This document shows positions 32,679 through 43,985 of a DNA stretch of 52,310 nt, piece after piece. A model generated the notes under the pieces. The model had not been told where the DNA came from, did not search any database, and saw nothing but the letters and a program-made list of their open reading frames with translations. The stretch is taken from the NCBI GenBank assembly GCA_050303435.1, contig JBNLBT010000013.1, forward strand, positions 1 through 52,310. The letters run 5' to 3'. The DNA is from JBNLBT01 sp050303435 (GTDB lineage: Bacteria > Pseudomonadota > Gammaproteobacteria > Xanthomonadales > Marinicellaceae). Numbering within the stretch: the stretch's first letter is position 1; every line of letters begins with the position of its first letter. The translations under genes were made by a program, and so were the position numbers.

Positions 32679-33160
32679 TGCTCGGGGTCAATCACCATAT
32701 GGAATTGCTGACCACCGCTTTCACCGCCGGCTGTGACCTCTTGTGTGAGCAAATCAAATTCCATGGTTTCTCCTCGGGTGACGCCAACGGAACTGATGAT
32801 TTTGACATCACCCCGCATGAATATTTTATCTTCGGCGCGTCGATAGTCCATGCGCTGAGCGGTGATTTCCATGGCACCATCCTCGGCACTGATCTGCTGT
32901 TCAAAATACACCGGAGACCCGCTCATTTCAATGCGATCGATCTGGTTGTCGCGGTGATGAATGGTGGCTTTGCCGGATTTAATCAGCAAGGTCCCCTGGC
33001 GGATGGTTAAGCCAGCATTGCATACAGTGATCTGCTCTTTCAGCTGCAACTTGCAACTCGGCCCATCAAGCACAATCTTCTGTTTCCGATCGCTTTCCAG
33101 CGCCAGCAACGACGTTCCTGCCAACAGCATCAAACTAAGGGTTAAATTCCGCATGCACAT
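32675..33160 (-). CDS. lptA: LPS transport periplasmic protein LptA
   Basis: This 161-residue exported protein has a signal peptide (NLTLSLMLLAGTSLLA) and an OstA-like beta-jellyroll with LDGPSCKLQLKEQ, GSPVYFEQ and RMDYRRAEDKIFMRGDV. It forms the bridge carrying LPS through the periplasm. ATG at 33160 has GAGGTG seven bases upstream and overlaps the lptC end; ATG at 33154 is an alternative. Confidence 0.92.
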   Translation of the reverse strand: MCMRNLTLSLMLLAGTSLLALESDRKQKIVLDGPSCKLQLKEQITVCNAGLTIRQGTLLIKSGKATIHHRDNQIDRIEMSGSPVYFEQQISAEDGAMEITAQRMDYRRAEDKIFMRGDVKIISSVGVTRGETMEFDLLTQEVTAGGESGGQQFHMVIDPEQ

Positions 33161-33692
33161 TCGATTTCACCTCAAATTCTTCTCGGTTAAAGTCCAGCTC
33201 CGCGCCCGTGCCAGTCAACAGCAAGCGCGGCTGTGTGATTTTGATCGGCGCATCGGTAATGGCGGTCTTGCTGCGGGGATCCACCCGCAACCGACGGGTG
33301 TTGATGCGCACCAGCGTCTGGTCATTGGCGTCTTTTTGCAGCGCTTCCACCGCGCCTGAAAAATACAAGACGTCCTCATCGTCGCGGTACTCGCCCTGCG
33401 GCGAAGTGAACAACCAGCGCCCCCCCTCGTCGGTGAGCAGAGTGATGCTTGGCGACTCGATTTCGGTGACCCGGCTGTCTTCATAATACACCATGGAAGG
33501 GGCTTTGACACGGGTCATGATGTGCCCGTTCTCATCGGTCATGTCCATGCTCAGCCGGGTCACTGAATAGCCTTTGGTGAATGGCTTGAGACCGCGCGAC
33601 TCCGGGGCTGGAAAAAAATAGCGCCCAGCCGCATACAACATCACGGACAGCAGCGCGAAAACCAACAACATCCTGACTTTGTCCGCATCCAT
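33135..33692 (-). CDS. lptC: LPS export protein LptC
   Basis: This 185-residue bitopic inner-membrane protein has one N-terminal membrane segment (MLLVFALLSVMLYAAG) and a periplasmic jellyroll domain (GYSVTRLSMDMTDENG, SPQGEYRDDEDVLYFSG). It receives LPS from LptBFG and hands it to LptA, which is the next gene. It overlaps lptA by 26 bases and follows kdsC by 3 bases. Confidence 0.92.
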   Translation of the reverse strand: MDADKVRMLLVFALLSVMLYAAGRYFFPAPESRGLKPFTKGYSVTRLSMDMTDENGHIMTRVKAPSMVYYEDSRVTEIESPSITLLTDEGGRWLFTSPQGEYRDDEDVLYFSGAVEALQKDANDQTLVRINTRRLRVDPRSKTAITDAPIKITQPRLLLTGTGAELDFNREEFEVKSNVHAEFNP

Positions 33693-33695
33693 GAC

Positions 33696-34226
33696 TCAGT
33701 CGTATTTTTGCAAAATTTTCTCCATGTGTCCCTGTTCGGTCAACAGCAGGTCACACACCACACGTGCGGCGCCCTGTCCACCGCATTCATCCAACACCAC
33801 AAGGGCGTGCTGTTTGGCCACCGGATGTGCATCCTTGACAGTGATGGGTAAAGCACAGCGTTTCATCACACAGGCGTCAATCAAGTCATCGCCCATGTAC
33901 AGGATGTCGTCGTCACTCAGATTCAGCGCCAACTTAAGGTTCTCATAGGTTTCCAATTTATTCAATCGCCCCTGGTACACATGATTGACACCCAGTGAGC
34001 GCATGCGTTCCGCAACAATGCGTGAGTTGCGACCCGTGATCACCGCCACTTCGATGCCGAACTCAATCAACCAGGTGATGCCTAACCCGTCCTTGACGTT
34101 AAATTTCTTGATTTCCCGGCCATCATCGGTGAAATACAGGCCGCCGTCGGTGAGCACACCGTCAACATCAAAAATGGCCAGGCGAATGCCCTTCGCCAGG
34201 GTTTTAATTTCAGATTTCCAGCGCAT
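33696..34226 (-). CDS. kdsC: 3-deoxy-D-manno-octulosonate 8-phosphate phosphatase
   Basis: This 176-residue HAD-family phosphatase releases Kdo from Kdo-8-phosphate. HAD motif I is FDVDGVLTDGG, motif II is in VITGRNS and the Mg2+-binding motif IV is YMGDDLID. It belongs to the small C0-cap subfamily. Its start overlaps the kdsD stop (TGATG). It works directly after kdsD in the Kdo branch of LPS synthesis. Confidence 0.95.
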   Translation of the reverse strand: MRWKSEIKTLAKGIRLAIFDVDGVLTDGGLYFTDDGREIKKFNVKDGLGITWLIEFGIEVAVITGRNSRIVAERMRSLGVNHVYQGRLNKLETYENLKLALNLSDDDILYMGDDLIDACVMKRCALPITVKDAHPVAKQHALVVLDECGGQGAARVVCDLLLTEQGHMEKILQKYD

Positions 34227-35206
34227 CAGACCACTCCGGTTCTCAGTAAATCATGAATATTCAACGCACCCACCAGCCGGTTGTTGTGGTCACACACCAA
34301 CAAGGAATGAATGCACTTCTCCTCCATGATGCGCGCAGCCTCTACCGCCAGTTTGTCGGCCGTGATGGTGATCGGATTGGGCGTGGCCACCGAATCGATG
34401 AGTGCGGTGTTCATGTCCACTCGTGTGTCCAGTGCCCGACGCAAATCGCCGTCTGTAAACACCCCGGCAATGCAGCCATCGGCGTCCACAACAGCGGTCA
34501 TGCCCAGACCTTTTTGGGTCATCACCATCAAGGCTTCGGAAAACGCGGTGCCCTGGGTCACTTGCGGGATGTCGCTGCCGGTGCGCATGATGTCACTGAT
34601 GTGCAACAGCAGTTTTTTTCCCAAAGCGCCGGCCGGGTGGGACCGGGCAAAATCCTCTTCGGTGAAGCCGCGCAATTTCAGCAGTGTCACCGCCAATGCA
34701 TCGCCCATCACCAGCGTCACGGTGGTGCTGGAGGTGGGCGCCAGTCCCAGGGGACAGGCCTCAAGCTCGACACCGATGTCCAGGAAACAGTCGGATATTT
34801 TGGCCAGCGATGAGTGCGCCTTGCCAGCCATGGAGATCAATGGCACACCCATGCGTTTGATGATCGGCAAAATGGTCAACAATTCTTCGGTTTCACCGGA
34901 ATATGAAATGGCCAGCACCACGTCGTCTTCTGTGATCATGCCAAGATCGCCGTGGCTGGCTTCACCTGGATGAATGAAAAACGACGGTGTGCCGGTGGAA
35001 GCCAGTGTGGCTGATATTTTATTGCCGATGTGCCCTGATTTGCCCATGCCAATGACAATCACATGTCCTTTACATTGCAACAGGGTGTTGACTGCGGCGA
35101 CAAAATTATCATCGAATCGGCTGTGCAGCAAATCCAGCCCCTGTTTCTCAGTCAGCACCACCTGCCGGGCGGTATCAATGATTTCGCTGTGCATGTGCCT
35201 GTTCAT
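34226..35206 (-). CDS. kdsD: D-arabinose 5-phosphate isomerase
   Basis: This 326-residue enzyme isomerises ribulose-5-phosphate to arabinose-5-phosphate, the first step of Kdo synthesis. The SIS domain (about residues 40-175) has VIGMGKSGHIGNKISATLASTG in short blocks, SYSGETEEL and the substrate-site His in EASHGDLG. Two CBS domains follow (about 205-325). It overlaps yrbG upstream by ATGA. Confidence 0.96.
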   Translation of the reverse strand: MNRHMHSEIIDTARQVVLTEKQGLDLLHSRFDDNFVAAVNTLLQCKGHVIVIGMGKSGHIGNKISATLASTGTPSFFIHPGEASHGDLGMITEDDVVLAISYSGETEELLTILPIIKRMGVPLISMAGKAHSSLAKISDCFLDIGVELEACPLGLAPTSSTTVTLVMGDALAVTLLKLRGFTEEDFARSHPAGALGKKLLLHISDIMRTGSDIPQVTQGTAFSEALMVMTQKGLGMTAVVDADGCIAGVFTDGDLRRALDTRVDMNTALIDSVATPNPITITADKLAVEAARIMEEKCIHSLLVCDHNNRLVGALNIHDLLRTGVV

Positions 35207-36168
35207 TCAATTTTTATATACAGCCATATCATGTAACCCACATACAAGGATAGCAGAATGATGCCGATGATGCGGGAGATAAAGCGGTCTTTGACCACGA
35301 AATACACCGACACCAGTTGCAGAAACACAATCAGCAGCATCATATAGATGTAGTCAAAACGGATAAAGTCGGCGGAGAACGTATTGTTGGCGATTAAGCC
35401 GGAAATGCCGATCACGCCCAATAAATTAAAAATATTGGAGCCCACGATGTTGCCAATGGCCAGATCGTGTTCTTTTTTCAAAACACTGGCTATGGTCGCC
35501 GCCAGTTCTGGCAACGACGTGCCCAGCGCCACAATGGTCAATCCGATGATCAGATCCGAGACACCAAAATGCTTGGCAATGTCGGTGGCACTGGTGACCA
35601 TCAACTGTGAGGCCACAGGCAACATGATGATGCCAAAAACCAGCCACGCCAGGGCCACTTTGAGGCTCATTTCGGTGTTCAATTCAGCCTCAATCTCATC
35701 GCGCAGAACGTCCTTGCCTTCACGCAAACCCAGCACGCCCAGCAAGACCGTCACCACGCCCATGGCCACAATCAAAATGACACCGTCGACGGTGTCCAGC
35801 TCAAGATCGAACAGCAGCACAAAGGTCAGCATGCTGGCCACGATCAGAATCGGCATTTCGCGTTTAACGACTTGAGACTTGACCGCCATTGGCGCAATGA
35901 TCAGACCGATGCCCAGCACCAGTGCGATGTTGGTGATATTGGATCCCACGGCGTTGCCCAGGGCAATGCCCGGGTTGCCTTTCATGGAAGCAATGGCTGA
36001 AACCACCATTTCCGGAGCCGAGGTGCCGAAGCCGATCACAATGAGACCGACCATCATGGTCGAAACCCCCAGCAATTTGGCGGTCGTGGCCGCACCCATG
36101 ATGAATTTGTCTGCGGAGTATACCAACAGCACCAAGCCCATCAGCAGATACAGCGTCGATATGAGCAT
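35203..36168 (-). CDS. yrbG: YrbG-type calcium/sodium:proton antiporter family protein
   Basis: This 321-residue inner-membrane protein of the CaCA family has two inverted halves, each with the alpha-repeat motif: GFGTSAPEMVVSAIAS with GNAVGSNITNIALVLG, and ALGTSLPELAATIASV with GNIVGSNIFNLLGV. About ten hydrophobic segments are visible. The ion specificity is inferred from the family. It heads the kds-lpt gene run, as in E. coli. The mla genes that E. coli has between yrbG and ibaG are absent here. Confidence 0.92.
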   Translation of the reverse strand: MLISTLYLLMGLVLLVYSADKFIMGAATTAKLLGVSTMMVGLIVIGFGTSAPEMVVSAIASMKGNPGIALGNAVGSNITNIALVLGIGLIIAPMAVKSQVVKREMPILIVASMLTFVLLFDLELDTVDGVILIVAMGVVTVLLGVLGLREGKDVLRDEIEAELNTEMSLKVALAWLVFGIIMLPVASQLMVTSATDIAKHFGVSDLIIGLTIVALGTSLPELAATIASVLKKEHDLAIGNIVGSNIFNLLGVIGISGLIANNTFSADFIRFDYIYMMLLIVFLQLVSVYFVVKDRFISRIIGIILLSLYVGYMIWLYIKIE

Positions 36169-36207
36169 TTATGGATGATCCTTATACGAAAATTTATCGC
36201 AAATACT

Positions 36208-36235
36208 TTGTAAACGGCACATTATAAAAGATAAT
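36208..36235 (+). promoter_or_regulatory. Putative ibaG-murA promoter
   Basis: TTGTAA (36208-36213), a 16-base spacer and GATAAT (36230-36235) in the 97-base divergent gap between yrbG and ibaG. A minus-strand TATAAT and a TATAAG in the same gap could serve yrbG. Confidence 0.4.
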
Positions 36236-36265
36236 AGCGAATCTCGTAACCAACTATTTGCACAT

Positions 36266-36501
36266 ATGCAACCCGACTCAATCAAACAACTCATCTGCGA
36301 TCAACTGCCGTGTGAGCACATCAATATCAGCTCCGGGGATTTGCGCCATTATGAGGCCACAGTGGTGTCTTCGGCGTTTGATGGCAAGAGCCGGATTCAA
36401 CGTCATCGAATGATTTACAGCTGCCTCAATGACCACATGGCGGCCGACATTCACGCCCTCAGCATGAAGCTGTACACGCCGGCAGAATTTCAGCGTCTGC
36501 A

Positions 36502-36505
<4 letters not shown>
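36266..36505 (+). CDS. ibaG: BolA family protein IbaG
   Basis: This 79-residue BolA-like protein has the fold signature SSGDLRHYEATVVSSAFDGKSRIQRHRMIYSCL in short blocks, with the helix-turn (KSRIQRHRMIY) and conserved C-terminal His in IHALSMKLYTP. IbaG binds iron-sulfur clusters with monothiol glutaredoxins and is linked to acid response. It overlaps murA (ATGA), the usual gammaproteobacterial neighbour. Confidence 0.93.
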
Positions 36506-37756
<1,251 letters not shown>

Positions 37757-37764
<8 letters not shown>

Positions 37765-40048
37765 AAACAGTGTATTTTTGCTGCTGTTCATGCTGCTGGC
37801 TTTCGGCGCGGAATGGTTGGCCTATCCGTCCCAGGTGACCCGCGAGGACAGCTACAACGGGTTTTCCATAGACCAGGCGATGAGTCACGTTGAACGCATC
37901 GCCGATTCACCGCATTACGTCGGTGCACGCAATCACCGTTCAGTGAAAAACTACATCGTCAGTGCTTTGCAACAATTGGGCTTGCAGGTGTATTCGCAAC
38001 AAACCGATGTCATTGAGCCGGAGCACCGCGTTTCGGCCCCAATCAGCAACATTCTGGCGCGCATAGAAGGCAGCGACCCGTCCGCACCGGCCGTGCTGTT
38101 GATGTCGCACTACGACTCCCGGGCGTTTGTATCCTACGGCGCCGGCGATGCCGCCTCCGGTGTGGCGGTGATTCTGGAAGGTTTGCGCGCGCATCTGAAA
38201 CAAAACCCACAACCGCGCAATGACCTGATCGTGCTGATCACCGACGCCGAAGAAATCGGCCTGATGGGCGCGCGCGCCTTTGTGCAAAAACACGCCTGGG
38301 CCAAAGACGTGGGCCTGGTGCTGAATTTTGAAGCCCGCGGCACCGCCGGGCCGGCCATCATGCTGATGGAAACCAATCAGGGCAACGCCGCCTTGCTGGA
38401 CGCCTATGCCCAGGCCGAGGTGCCGTTTCCGGTGACCAATTCGATTTCCTATGCGGTGTATAAAATGATGCCCAACGACATGGACTTGACTGTGTTCCGG
38501 GAATTGGCAGACATCCAGGGATTTAATTTTGCCTTCATCGACAATCACTTTGACTACCACACCGCGCTGGACCGCGCGGACCGGCTTTCGCTGCGCAGCC
38601 TGGCGCACCAGGCCACCCATATGATGCCTTTGTTGACGCATTTCCTGTCCGCCGATTTGTCACAATTGCGCAGCACGAACGACGCGGTGTTTTTCACCGC
38701 GCCTGTGCTCGGACTGGTCAAATACCCGGCCACGTGGGCCTGGCCGCTGGCGATTTTCAATGCCCTGCTGGTGGTGGGTCTTTTGAGCTGGGGCCGCAGA
38801 CGCCGGGCGTTGAATCTCAGTGAATTGTTCAGCGCAACAGCACGTTTGCTTGCATTGACCGCCCTCACCGCCGGCGCAGTCTACCTGTTGACGCTGCTGT
38901 CGCTGTGGCTGCAACCGGGCCAGCGTGAACTGTTGCACGGCTTTCCCTACAATGGCCACGCGCAGGTCAATGCCCTGCTGCTGGTCGCGGCCTTGCTCGC
39001 CGCTTGGCAATTGACCGCGGCCCGTGGTCGCTGCAGCGCGGTGGCCTTGTCCGCGGCTGTTGCATTGATCTGGGCAGTGATTGTGTTGCTCGCCAGCTGG
39101 GCCATCCCGGGCGCGTCGTATCTGGTGCTGATTGCGCTGCCGGTGGCGGCAGTGCTGGCCCTGCACTTGCTGCGCCCTGGCCTGGCCACCGATTATGGCA
39201 TCTTGCTGTTGCTGCCTGCACCGGTGGTGTTGGCGCCGTTGATTTTCAATCTGCCGGTGGCCATGGGCTTGTCTGCAGCAGTGATTTCCGCGGCGCTGGT
39301 GGCGCTGCTGGTGGCGGCACTCGCTGGCGTGTTCGATCGGGCGCGCACATCGGCCTGGGCGGCGCTGTGGCTGTTGCCTGTGGCTGGTCTGCTGTACCAA
39401 GCGCAATCGACCGCTGGATTCAATGAGCAGCGCCCCCGCCCCAACAGTTTGTCTTACCTGCTGGACACCGACGCACAGAAGGCCTGGTGGCTGAGTTTTG
39501 ATGCACAACTGGATGACTGGAACCGCGCACACTTTGATCGCCCTCTGAATGAATCACTGGAGGACTGGCAAGACCGAGAGCACTTTAATGCAACACACGT
39601 CGCCCCCGCTGATATACACGCCATGAAGCCCGCCGATGTGCGCATAGATCAGAATCGCGAATTCCGCGACGTGCGCCGTGTGTCGATGCGCATCACACCG
39701 GCCAACGGCACCAAACTTCTGCGACTGCGCACGCACGAACCCATGCAGCTGTACAAGCTCACGGTCAATGGCGCCATTGAACAGTGGCCCGAGGGCGTGA
39801 GTCTGGATGTGAATGACACCGTGCTGCGTCACTTCAGCGGCACGCAAAAAGAGATCGATGTGACCTTGGAAGTGGCCCCTGATCATGCGCTGGATATGTC
39901 CTTGTGGCAATACAATCCGAGCCTGCTGACACAGCGGCGATTGGGCGTACTGCCCCGCCCTGCGAACACCACGGCCAAGAATTACCGCGCGTTCAGCGAT
40001 CTGATGATCACGCGTCAGCGCCTGTCAGCGCTCCAGCACGAGCAGTAA
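37757..40048 (+). CDS. M28 family metallopeptidase with multi-pass membrane domain
   Basis: This 763-residue protein has a signal anchor (VFLLLFMLLAFGAEWLA), then an M28 zinc aminopeptidase domain (about 35-320). Zinc ligands and catalytic residues fit the family: H118 (MSHYDSRA), D131 (GAGDAASG), E165-E166 (DAEEIG), E192 (NFEARGT) and His in FDYHTALD. A central part with about 8-9 hydrophobic segments (about 340-580) and a C-terminal soluble domain follow. The layout resembles endoplasmic-reticulum M28 peptidases of the Fxna type. ATG at 37757 overlaps the murA end by 8 bases. Substrates are unknown. Confidence 0.88.
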
Positions 40049-40915
40049 CGGTCGGATGTCCTTGACATCGGCCTGGCGCGGCGAATAGCCGTTGTCCAGA
40101 ACGATGTAGAAATGCGCTGCATCAACCGCCAGGCCTTCGGCGTGGCCATAGCGGGTGTCCAGATAGCGGTATTCCTCGCGCGCAACGATCTCATCAAAAC
40201 GCCATGAATCGCCTTCAGTGAACCCCGCTTGCGCGCGATCTAGACGGGTCACGCGCTCGGCGTTGCGTTGCAACACATACACCGCACCGTCGTGCATTGC
40301 CAGACCGGCAAAATCCAGATTGCGGTCGCTGCGTCGCGGGTGCAGGCTGTGCTCATACATCGACACATGCAGCGGCGTCAAAACATCGCCTGCCACACGC
40401 ACTTCCAGCAAACCGCGCGGCTCTCGTTCAGCGGCCAGCAGAAAATGATCCGGCCCCAGCCACAACACCGCCTCCAGCATGGCGTTGTGCTTTTGCAGCA
40501 GCCCCTGACTCTGGCCCAAGGCCAGGAGTTCACCTGCACCGGTGTGCCACTGGGCGCCATCCGCCGTCACACGAATCAACCGATTGTGTGCCTCGCTGAG
40601 AAGATAAAAGTGCCCCTGGTCGTCGTGACTGATGCCTTCCAGATCCAATTTGCCGTCTGCAGCAAAGGCCGCGCCCAGGCGTGTGTGCACCCGCGCTCGC
40701 ACCACATCGCCGTCGAATTCCAGCCGATAAATGTCGTTGTGTTTGTCACACACGGTGTACAGCTGGCCATCCAGCAATGTCAGACCCGAAGGCTGCAAAG
40801 GCTCACTGTATTCAATGGGATACACCCGCCAGCCTTTGAGTGGTCGATCCATGGCTTGCGTTGCACCCTGGCCAACACAGCCCAGCAAGCAGATAAAAAA
40901 CAAAATTTTATGCAT
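40025..40915 (-). CDS. Putative propeller-fold lipoprotein (esterase-like/SdiA-regulated type)
   Basis: This 296-residue exported protein begins HKILFFICLLGCVGQG, with a lipobox LLGC. The body has repeated strand motifs (LTLLDGQLYTVCDKHNDIYRL, KLDLEGISHDDQGHFYLLSE, YGHAEGLAVDAAHFYIVLDNG, in short blocks) like the esterase-like domain of phytases and SdiA-regulated proteins. The Asp/Glu-Gly patterns (DLEGI, HAEGL) are typical of those propellers. ATG at 40915 is preferred to 40936 because it gives a proper signal. The 3' end overlaps the M28 gene by 24 bases, tail to tail. Confidence 0.65.
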   Translation of the reverse strand: MHKILFFICLLGCVGQGATQAMDRPLKGWRVYPIEYSEPLQPSGLTLLDGQLYTVCDKHNDIYRLEFDGDVVRARVHTRLGAAFAADGKLDLEGISHDDQGHFYLLSEAHNRLIRVTADGAQWHTGAGELLALGQSQGLLQKHNAMLEAVLWLGPDHFLLAAEREPRGLLEVRVAGDVLTPLHVSMYEHSLHPRRSDRNLDFAGLAMHDGAVYVLQRNAERVTRLDRAQAGFTEGDSWRFDEIVAREEYRYLDTRYGHAEGLAVDAAHFYIVLDNGYSPRQADVKDIRPLLLVLER

Positions 40916-41082
40916 ATAGTGGAATGATGGGGTCATTGTCGACTCAATTCAGACTGAACAACAACACAGCATACACAGCCGATTTGACGTTTTAATGTCT
41001 TCACTGATTGACGGGTGTAGAACGTGTGTTCCGGCAGACAACTGTGCGGCCTTTTTTTCTCGCGCTGTCGGCGATGCACCGC

Positions 41083-42777
41083 TCATTCAAATCCGTGCTT
41101 ATAAATCACATCACTCACGGTCACTTCAATGAACACGGCGCTGGGCACGCCACTGACACCGGAAGCGTCCGTGCCGCGCAGGTACACCGTGTGCACCCCG
41201 GGCAATAAGGCGGTGGTGTCCAGGACGCCAGTGAACGACTCGCTTTTGCTGTTGAACGTGCCGTCCGTCGCCCCGAAAGCAACCGGCAGTGCAGCGGGCG
41301 ACCACGGCGGCACGTCGATGTATGCGGACACCGCGGTGATGTTCTGGGTGGGTTCGGTGCCATTGGAATTGTTGAACAGCAAATCCGTGGCGGTGCCAGT
41401 GATTTGCACACCGCTGCCGAGAGCCTGAGTGGCCAAGTCGGTGATCACAGGGCCGGCCGGGTCAATGTAGGGTCGACGCGCGGCTTTGGCGGCGTACATC
41501 AGCGCCGGTAAATTGTCCGGCCAGATTTCGCTTTCAAAACTGCTGCAGGAGGAAAAGAAACCACCCTCACCCAATTCGATGGTGTACGTCGCCACGCCCA
41601 GTCGGCCATAGGCATTGTCATCGGACGCGCCGTCGGCACCGCCCAGCAGATCGGCGATGTTGCCGGGGGTGTAACCATTGAAATACGTCATCCTCCGGCC
41701 CAAAGTCTGCAACTGCGTGTGGTTGGGAGCCAGCGGCGATGAATTGCTGAAACCGTAGGGCCAGCCCACCACATTGGCCACATTGTGAATGTCCAGATAG
41801 ACACCGGTGGTGTCGTCCGGAGCCGGGTCATTCAGGTTGGGGCCGCGTTGATCGGCGAATATCAAATCAATGTAGTCATTGATGGCCGCCGTTTCCGGTT
41901 CGGACACCGCAGACGGCCCGCGGTACGTTTGCGAACAGGGGTTGCCGCTGGAGCCGGAACCCTGATCCCAGAGAAATTCAAAATTGCGGTTCATGTCAAC
42001 GCCGCGACTGTCGCTGCTGCCGCAATGGTTGTTGTTGCGATTTTTGCGTTGATTGGGAAAAGATTCGGTCTCGGAGATTTTGCGCCCGTCCGGATTGCCC
42101 TGCGGCAACAGGTGAATTTCATGGTGATCCACCAGCCAGGTGGCGTCGGCGTCCACACCGTAGTTGTTCAGCAGATGTTCGGCAAATCGAATCACGAGCT
42201 CCGCCGGCGGGTATTCGCGCGCGTGAATCGAACCCATGGCATACAGCACCGGCTTGGGGCCGGCGATCAGCTGGTTGCTGATGACAATCACACGCATGTC
42301 ATATCCGGCCAATCCACCGGGGGTTTGTTTTTCCCAGCTGTCACCGATGTCGACAAGGCGCGCCAGATTCGGGTTCGCGCTGATCAGATTGTCCATGCGC
42401 GTGTGGGTTTCCTCCACCGTGGCGTAGCAAGCAAAGCCGGGAATTGAACGCGCGTCTCGCACGCTGCGATCGATGTTTTGCAGATAGTCCATCTGTTCTT
42501 GATCGACTTCGGCACGCACACCGGTGGCCAGCAGATCGAGGTATTCCTGCTGCGAATAGATGCCCAGATACACGGTGCGTGTTTTATGATCAATGCGCCA
42601 CACATCGTATTCACGCCGCAAGTCCTGTATTTGGCGAAAATCGTCGTAATGCGCCCGCACCGCCCACGGCGGTGAACTGTCCGGCAAGGCGCGGTGACCC
42701 CGCGATGCTTCCTCGGCGCCGACCGGATTGACGCCTGCGATCAAAGCCCACAACACAACTGCACGCATTTTTTTCAT
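41083..42777 (-). CDS. Secreted M14 zinc carboxypeptidase with C-terminal GFE tail
   Basis: This 564-residue exported protein has a signal peptide (residues about 1-21). The M14 domain has the zinc HxxE motif H185-E188 (GSIHAREYPPAE), the substrate residues NRNFEF after DMNRN, the third zinc His in LDIHNV and the catalytic Glu in TIELGEGG. A C-terminal beta-sandwich-like domain (about 425-555) follows. The last residues, DVIYKHGFE, resemble the short tails on many secreted proteins of related bacteria and may be a sorting signal. It stands alone between two other envelope genes. Confidence 0.88.
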   Translation of the reverse strand: MKKMRAVVLWALIAGVNPVGAEEASRGHRALPDSSPPWAVRAHYDDFRQIQDLRREYDVWRIDHKTRTVYLGIYSQQEYLDLLATGVRAEVDQEQMDYLQNIDRSVRDARSIPGFACYATVEETHTRMDNLISANPNLARLVDIGDSWEKQTPGGLAGYDMRVIVISNQLIAGPKPVLYAMGSIHAREYPPAELVIRFAEHLLNNYGVDADATWLVDHHEIHLLPQGNPDGRKISETESFPNQRKNRNNNHCGSSDSRGVDMNRNFEFLWDQGSGSSGNPCSQTYRGPSAVSEPETAAINDYIDLIFADQRGPNLNDPAPDDTTGVYLDIHNVANVVGWPYGFSNSSPLAPNHTQLQTLGRRMTYFNGYTPGNIADLLGGADGASDDNAYGRLGVATYTIELGEGGFFSSCSSFESEIWPDNLPALMYAAKAARRPYIDPAGPVITDLATQALGSGVQITGTATDLLFNNSNGTEPTQNITAVSAYIDVPPWSPAALPVAFGATDGTFNSKSESFTGVLDTTALLPGVHTVYLRGTDASGVSGVPSAVFIEVTVSDVIYKHGFE

Positions 42778-42941
42778 CTACACACTCATTGCCATCTATT
42801 TCCCCGGGCATGGATTTTAGCGCATAAACGCGCGTCAAACCATGACTCAGTCGAGCTTTTCTAAAGACCCATCATGTCCGATAGATATCACAGATCAGCG
42901 GCGGCGCGTAAACAGACAACGGCGTTGAAGGGTTGAACCAT

Positions 42942-43985
42942 TCAGTCCAGAGAAAATAACTGCACCGCAGCGCTCACCTGCTGACCGGCACGCATGCCGC
43001 CAAGCAAGATGAATTCAGCGCCATTGAGCAACAAACCGCGGTGATCCATGCTCGCTTGAATGTGTTCAGGCCACACCCGCCAGAGACCGCTCTGCAGATC
43101 GAAGGCACGCACGTCACCGGATGGTTTTGAGGCTTGGCCGTTGTAACCAATGCCATTGTAATTGTAGGGGTTGTCGCTGCCGCCGGCGAACACCACGCGC
43201 GCATTCAGTGCATCGCCGGTGGCGCCCATGCGGTAGTGGGCCACGCCGGAATAATGCGGCACACGCCGCCAGTCGATTTGCCGAAAATCATCGGCGTCGA
43301 TGCGTCCCATGACGCATTCAGGGGACGGTAAAAAGTGCTTTTTATCCGCCTCAATGTGCACCTTGACGCCATCACAGATCAACAGCTCATCGTCGACCAG
43401 ACCACCGGCATGGCCAAACACCGGCGGCAATGGAAAGGCCGTGCCGCGATGCCAGTCACCGGTGAGGGTGTCGAATATCTGCACCGCATCGACGTTGTCG
43501 CTGTCGTGCCATCCGCTGATCAGATAAATGTAGCGGTCTTGATACGCCAACGCAACGGCGTCGTCCACCGGCACCGGCATGTCACTGACGCGGTGCCAGC
43601 TGAGGTCGGTCGGATCCAGACGGTGCAACGCCGGGGTGGATCGTTCACTGCCGTCGGCGGCGACCGTATAACCGCCGATTAAATACACCGATTCGCCCAG
43701 CGACACCGCCACAGCAGCCAACACCGGCGGCATGTCATCCGAGCTACCCAGAGATTGCCAGCGCCCGCGATGCCAGGTCCAAGCGGACTGAGTCACATCG
43801 CGGTGCTTTTTGCCGGCCAGCAGACCAGTGAATGAGAACAGCCTGAGCGCATCGCCGGAGCCGATCGCCGCCACCGCGTTGTTGCTCACCGCCACGGGCA
43901 TATCTGCCATCCCTTGACTGGGGGTGCGCAGCGGGGCGTGGCAGGCGCCGAGCAGAACGCACGACAGCAGCCAAATGCGATTCAC
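42942..43985 (-). CDS. Kelch-like beta-propeller lipoprotein
   Basis: This 347-residue protein starts at GTG 43985 with a lipoprotein signal (IWLLSCVLLGAC, lipobox LGAC). It contains kelch-type repeats: SVYLIGGYT, RYIYLISGWHDSDN, ARVVFAGGSDNPYN and FILLGGM, each with the hydrophobic-GG pattern. This predicts a beta-propeller facing the periplasm or surface. Function is unknown. The GTG overlaps the TGA of the upstream glutaredoxin-like gene (GTGA), so the two are probably co-translated. Confidence 0.75.
   Translation of the reverse strand: MNRIWLLSCVLLGACHAPLRTPSQGMADMPVAVSNNAVAAIGSGDALRLFSFTGLLAGKKHRDVTQSAWTWHRGRWQSLGSSDDMPPVLAAVAVSLGESVYLIGGYTVAADGSERSTPALHRLDPTDLSWHRVSDMPVPVDDAVALAYQDRYIYLISGWHDSDNVDAVQIFDTLTGDWHRGTAFPLPPVFGHAGGLVDDELLICDGVKVHIEADKKHFLPSPECVMGRIDADDFRQIDWRRVPHYSGVAHYRMGATGDALNARVVFAGGSDNPYNYNGIGYNGQASKPSGDVRAFDLQSGLWRVWPEHIQASMDHRGLLLNGAEFILLGGMRAGQQVSAAVQLFSLD

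Noticed and set aside
38660..39532. 290-codon minus-strand ORF, very Gln/Arg-rich
   Set aside because: Antisense to the membrane part of the M28 gene; its composition mirrors Leu/Ala-rich codons on the other strand.
41041..41082. Possible terminator after the M14 gene
   Set aside because: A 5-base stem (CGGTG/CGCCG) has no T-run on the minus strand; the T-run at about 41051 is on the plus strand without a convincing stem.
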